From assembly GCA_902619805.1 (NCBI GenBank), contig CACNGC010000001.1, forward strand, positions 124,001 to 188,000: a DNA stretch of 64,000 nt, written 5' to 3'. Source of the stretch: an uncultured SAR116 cluster alpha proteobacterium (GTDB lineage: Bacteria > Pseudomonadota > Alphaproteobacteria > Puniceispirillales > Marisalimonadaceae). Numbering within the stretch: position 1 is the first letter of the stretch; each line of letters begins with the position of its first letter. Shown piece after piece: positions 62,375 through 64,000 of this stretch. The position numbers and the translations under genes were made by a program. Below the pieces are notes generated by a model. That model made no database searches. It was not told where the DNA came from and saw only the letters and a program-made list of their open reading frames with translations.

Positions 62375-62993
62375 TCAGTAGTTCCTCTAAATTATCACCT
62401 CTTATTAGATCCAATACTTTTATTTTTCCAATTTTTGAAATAATTTCTCTAATAGTCATTCCTATTGCAGGTGTTTTTGGTGGAGCAAGAAATTCAGAAA
62501 GTGGGTCAATGGATAAAAATCTTTTTCTCTCTTGAGGATATTTTCTTGAATGAAAAACCGGAATTGTATCAGAGTCTAAATCAGCAAATTCTCCCGGATA
62601 ATCTTGTAAGTTTAGGACTGCTAATGGTGGTATTTGAACGTTAAAGTTTTGCTTACAATAATCAGGTTGAATCATGAACACATTATTTTGATAGTTGACA
62701 TGGTCAACTGCAAAACAAGAATAGCAATTTTTACAATATATCCTTGTTGAACTTGCATCGCCTCTTAGTTGAGTTGCAATCATATTTTCAATACCATTAT
62801 AACTTTGAATATCTGAACGAAAATATACGGAATAGAGTATATCCTTAGGTTTTTTGCCTCCATTAATCTCTGCCCATCGCAATGCCTGTCTACAATCTTC
62901 ACATGCACACATTACTGAATATTTGGGTAACGGATCATTTAAAAACAATTGGCATGAACCACAAGAACAAGAGATATTATTACATTCACTCAT
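62367..62993 (-). CDS. GFA-like (Mss4-fold) zinc-binding protein, copy B
   Basis: This 208-residue protein has Cys clusters SCSCGSC (residues 8-14), CACEDC (29-34) and CKNCYSC near 87, as in glutathione-dependent formaldehyde-activating (GFA) family proteins. A helical C-terminal extension (residues 140-208) is unlike short GFA enzymes. The ATG start is 62993. Its copy A is interrupted by TGA at the first Cys of CACEDC. The reaction is unknown. Confidence 0.75.
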   Translation of the reverse strand: MSECNNISCSCGSCQLFLNDPLPKYSVMCACEDCRQALRWAEINGGKKPKDILYSVYFRSDIQSYNGIENMIATQLRGDASSTRIYCKNCYSCFAVDHVNYQNNVFMIQPDYCKQNFNVQIPPLAVLNLQDYPGEFADLDSDTIPVFHSRKYPQERKRFLSIDPLSEFLAPPKTPAIGMTIREIISKIGKIKVLDLIRGDNLEELLSE

Positions 62994-63002
62994 ATTATTC
63001 TC

Positions 63003-63269
63003 CGTGTAATAACGATTTTAATATATTTTATCACACAATGTTAAACATGATGTTTCAAAGACTTTTTAAAAAAAATAAAGAATAGTTTTTATAAATGTCT
63101 ATTTTTAAATCAAAAAAATATATTTAACTAAAATAGTGATAATCCAAAATTCCCAAGTTGGGATATTTCTCTCTGGATACTATCGTGGTTTATAGATTAG
63201 GTTTTGGTTGTCAGTTTTGAGGGGTGGGTGTTCCATTTAAGATTGGTTTTAAACCTAGAGATATTGATG
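63003..63269. other. Gap with hairpin and shared motif
   Basis: Contains the palindrome TCCCAAGTTGGGA at 63151-63163 and, just after it, the third copy of the 26-base motif. No open frame is convincing. This would hold the promoter of the GFA-like gene of copy B. Confidence 0.5.
63175..63200. repeat. 26-base repeat, copy 3 of 3
   Basis: GGATACTATCGTGGTTTATA then GATTAG, preceded by ATTTCTCTCT as in copy 1 and following a TCCCAAGTTGGGA palindrome. Confidence 0.7.
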
Positions 63270-64000
63270 TTAATTCTCTTTAATTGGAATAAGGTTCTTT
63301 CCAATTAAAAAATTACTGTCACCTTCAATTTTAATTTTTATGGTTTTAGTTTTTTTGAAATTGATGATCTTAGAAATATATTTGTGAAATACAGTAGGTC
63401 TAAAATCAATAAGTTTTTGCTTGTTTAATTTTCGTGGTAACTTAACAACGGGAAAAACAGATAAAAACTTAACTCTATATCTTTTACTTATATATTTCCC
63501 ATTAAGTTTAGCATCTCCAACTCGCAAATTTGCCTTTATACCTAAACAATTACATAAATCTAAAAAACCTTCACATAATTCTTTATTTACAACAGAAAAT
63601 TCACACTGACCCCTTTGGTCTATTGAACCATCTGTATCCATTAGACCCATTAGAAGTTCTTTTCTCACTTCTACTGTATTCCTAAGTAATTGTTCAGTTA
63701 TCTTTTTTGGTTTTTTTTCCTTTACTGTTCCAACTAAACCATTCAACTTTAAATCTGTCCAAAGACCATTTATTCTATATGAATATTTTCCCGAACCTTT
63801 TTTTACAACGTATCCTAATTTTTCAATTGCATTTAATATTTCTTCATCGGCAGTAGTTATTGCTGATTGGTAAGTGTCTCCATCACCTAACCAAACACCT
63901 GCTAAATAGGGGTCTATAGAATTATTTTTCTTTGAAAACTTAATCGGTTTATTGATCAAAATAGAATAGTTTTTCCTATTATTCTTTTCTAATACATTAT
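63270..64000 (-). CDS. LAGLIDADG endonuclease with intein-like C-terminus, open at right edge
   Basis: The frame is open to the window edge, with no stop after 63957. It has two LAGLIDADG-type motifs, PYLAGVWLGDGDT and LLMGLMDTDGSID. It ends IKIEGDSNFLIGKNLIPIKEN and then stops. That ending resembles intein block F, but the penultimate His is Glu (EN). Inteins end HN before the extein; here a stop follows at once. It may be a free-standing homing endonuclease, a defunct intein or the tail of a larger protein. Confidence 0.7.
   Translation of the reverse strand, partial: NVLEKNNRKNYSILINKPIKFSKKNNSIDPYLAGVWLGDGDTYQSAITTADEEILNAIEKLGYVVKKGSGKYSYRINGLWTDLKLNGLVGTVKEKKPKKITEQLLRNTVEVRKELLMGLMDTDGSIDQRGQCEFSVVNKELCEGFLDLCNCLGIKANLRVGDAKLNGKYISKRYRVKFLSVFPVVKLPRKLNKQKLIDFRPTVFHKYISKIINFKKTKTIKIKIEGDSNFLIGKNLIPIKEN

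Larger units (their letters stand above)
61847..63235. repeat. Duplicated two-gene module, copy B
   Basis: Direct duplicate of 59229-60445. It begins at the truncated edge of the tRNA-Arg fragment and includes an extra ~38-base insert that carries the 26-base motif. It contains the intact pair of GFA-like and NTF2-like genes. Confidence 0.85.

Noticed and set aside
62882-63085. Plus-strand 67-codon frame over the GFA-like start
   Set aside because: It lies antisense to a well-supported gene and its composition is unlike protein; treated as a shadow.

Overview
The window is AT-rich (roughly 30% GC by eye), densely coding DNA with very short intergenic gaps. It resembles a streamlined free-living marine alphaproteobacterium, broadly SAR11, HIMB59 or AEGEAN-169-like. 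That placement is inferred from base composition, gene density, three TRAP transporters plus a branched-chain amino acid ABC system, and many small oxidative and CoA-linked catabolic enzymes. No rRNA gene is present, so the placement is not proven.

Layout. 1-473: start of an M23-type envelope peptidase that runs off the left edge. 476-5512: a complete branched-chain amino acid-type ABC importer (livM, livH, livF, livG, binding protein), all on the minus strand. 5646-11728: two complete three-gene TRAP transporters, minus strand. 11925-16871: a divergent plus-strand aromatic-ring-cleavage operon (extradiol dioxygenase, FAD hydroxylase, IclR regulator, second VOC dioxygenase-like protein, FAH-family enzyme), probably served by the adjacent TRAP system. 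16898-22319: DUF445, an SDR without its catalytic Tyr/Lys, AlaX, a methyltransferase, a GMC oxidoreductase and a TerC-family protein. 22314-25643: a third TRAP system, with a fused DctQM divergent from a binding protein preceded by a 40-residue one-helix protein. 25674-41158: mixed catabolism (amidase, Rid, hydroxyacid dehydrogenase, SDR, HAD, GATase, GS-hydroquinone reductase, hydroxyacyl-CoA dehydrogenase, CoA-transferase, D-aminoacylase) with MATE, DMT and ChrA transporters and a cytochrome c'.

41164-54087 is a run of small genes: MOSC, RsmJ, rhodanese, quinone reductase, MAPEG, CIA30, a zinc protease, DUF4174, CutA, SRAP, MORN, a cupin, Nmad3, and many tiny membrane or Cys-rich proteins, several under 60 residues. 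54319-59137 is a copper operon behind a CueR/MerR-like promoter: a CopC-CusF fusion, a small exported protein, a TolC-family lipoprotein, a Tat multicopper oxidase and CopD.

From about 59229 to the right edge the DNA is accessory in character. A two-gene module (GFA-like plus NTF2-like) occurs twice; one GFA copy carries an in-frame TGA where the other has a Cys codon. Between the copies lie a 2OG-Fe(II) oxygenase, a frameshifted gene remnant and a tRNA-Arg(ACG) fragment lacking its first ~11 bases, which looks like an integration scar. The window ends in an intein-like LAGLIDADG endonuclease open at the edge.

A recurring theme is that each of the four solute-binding-protein genes is followed by a stem-loop, which would favour high binding-protein output relative to the permeases.
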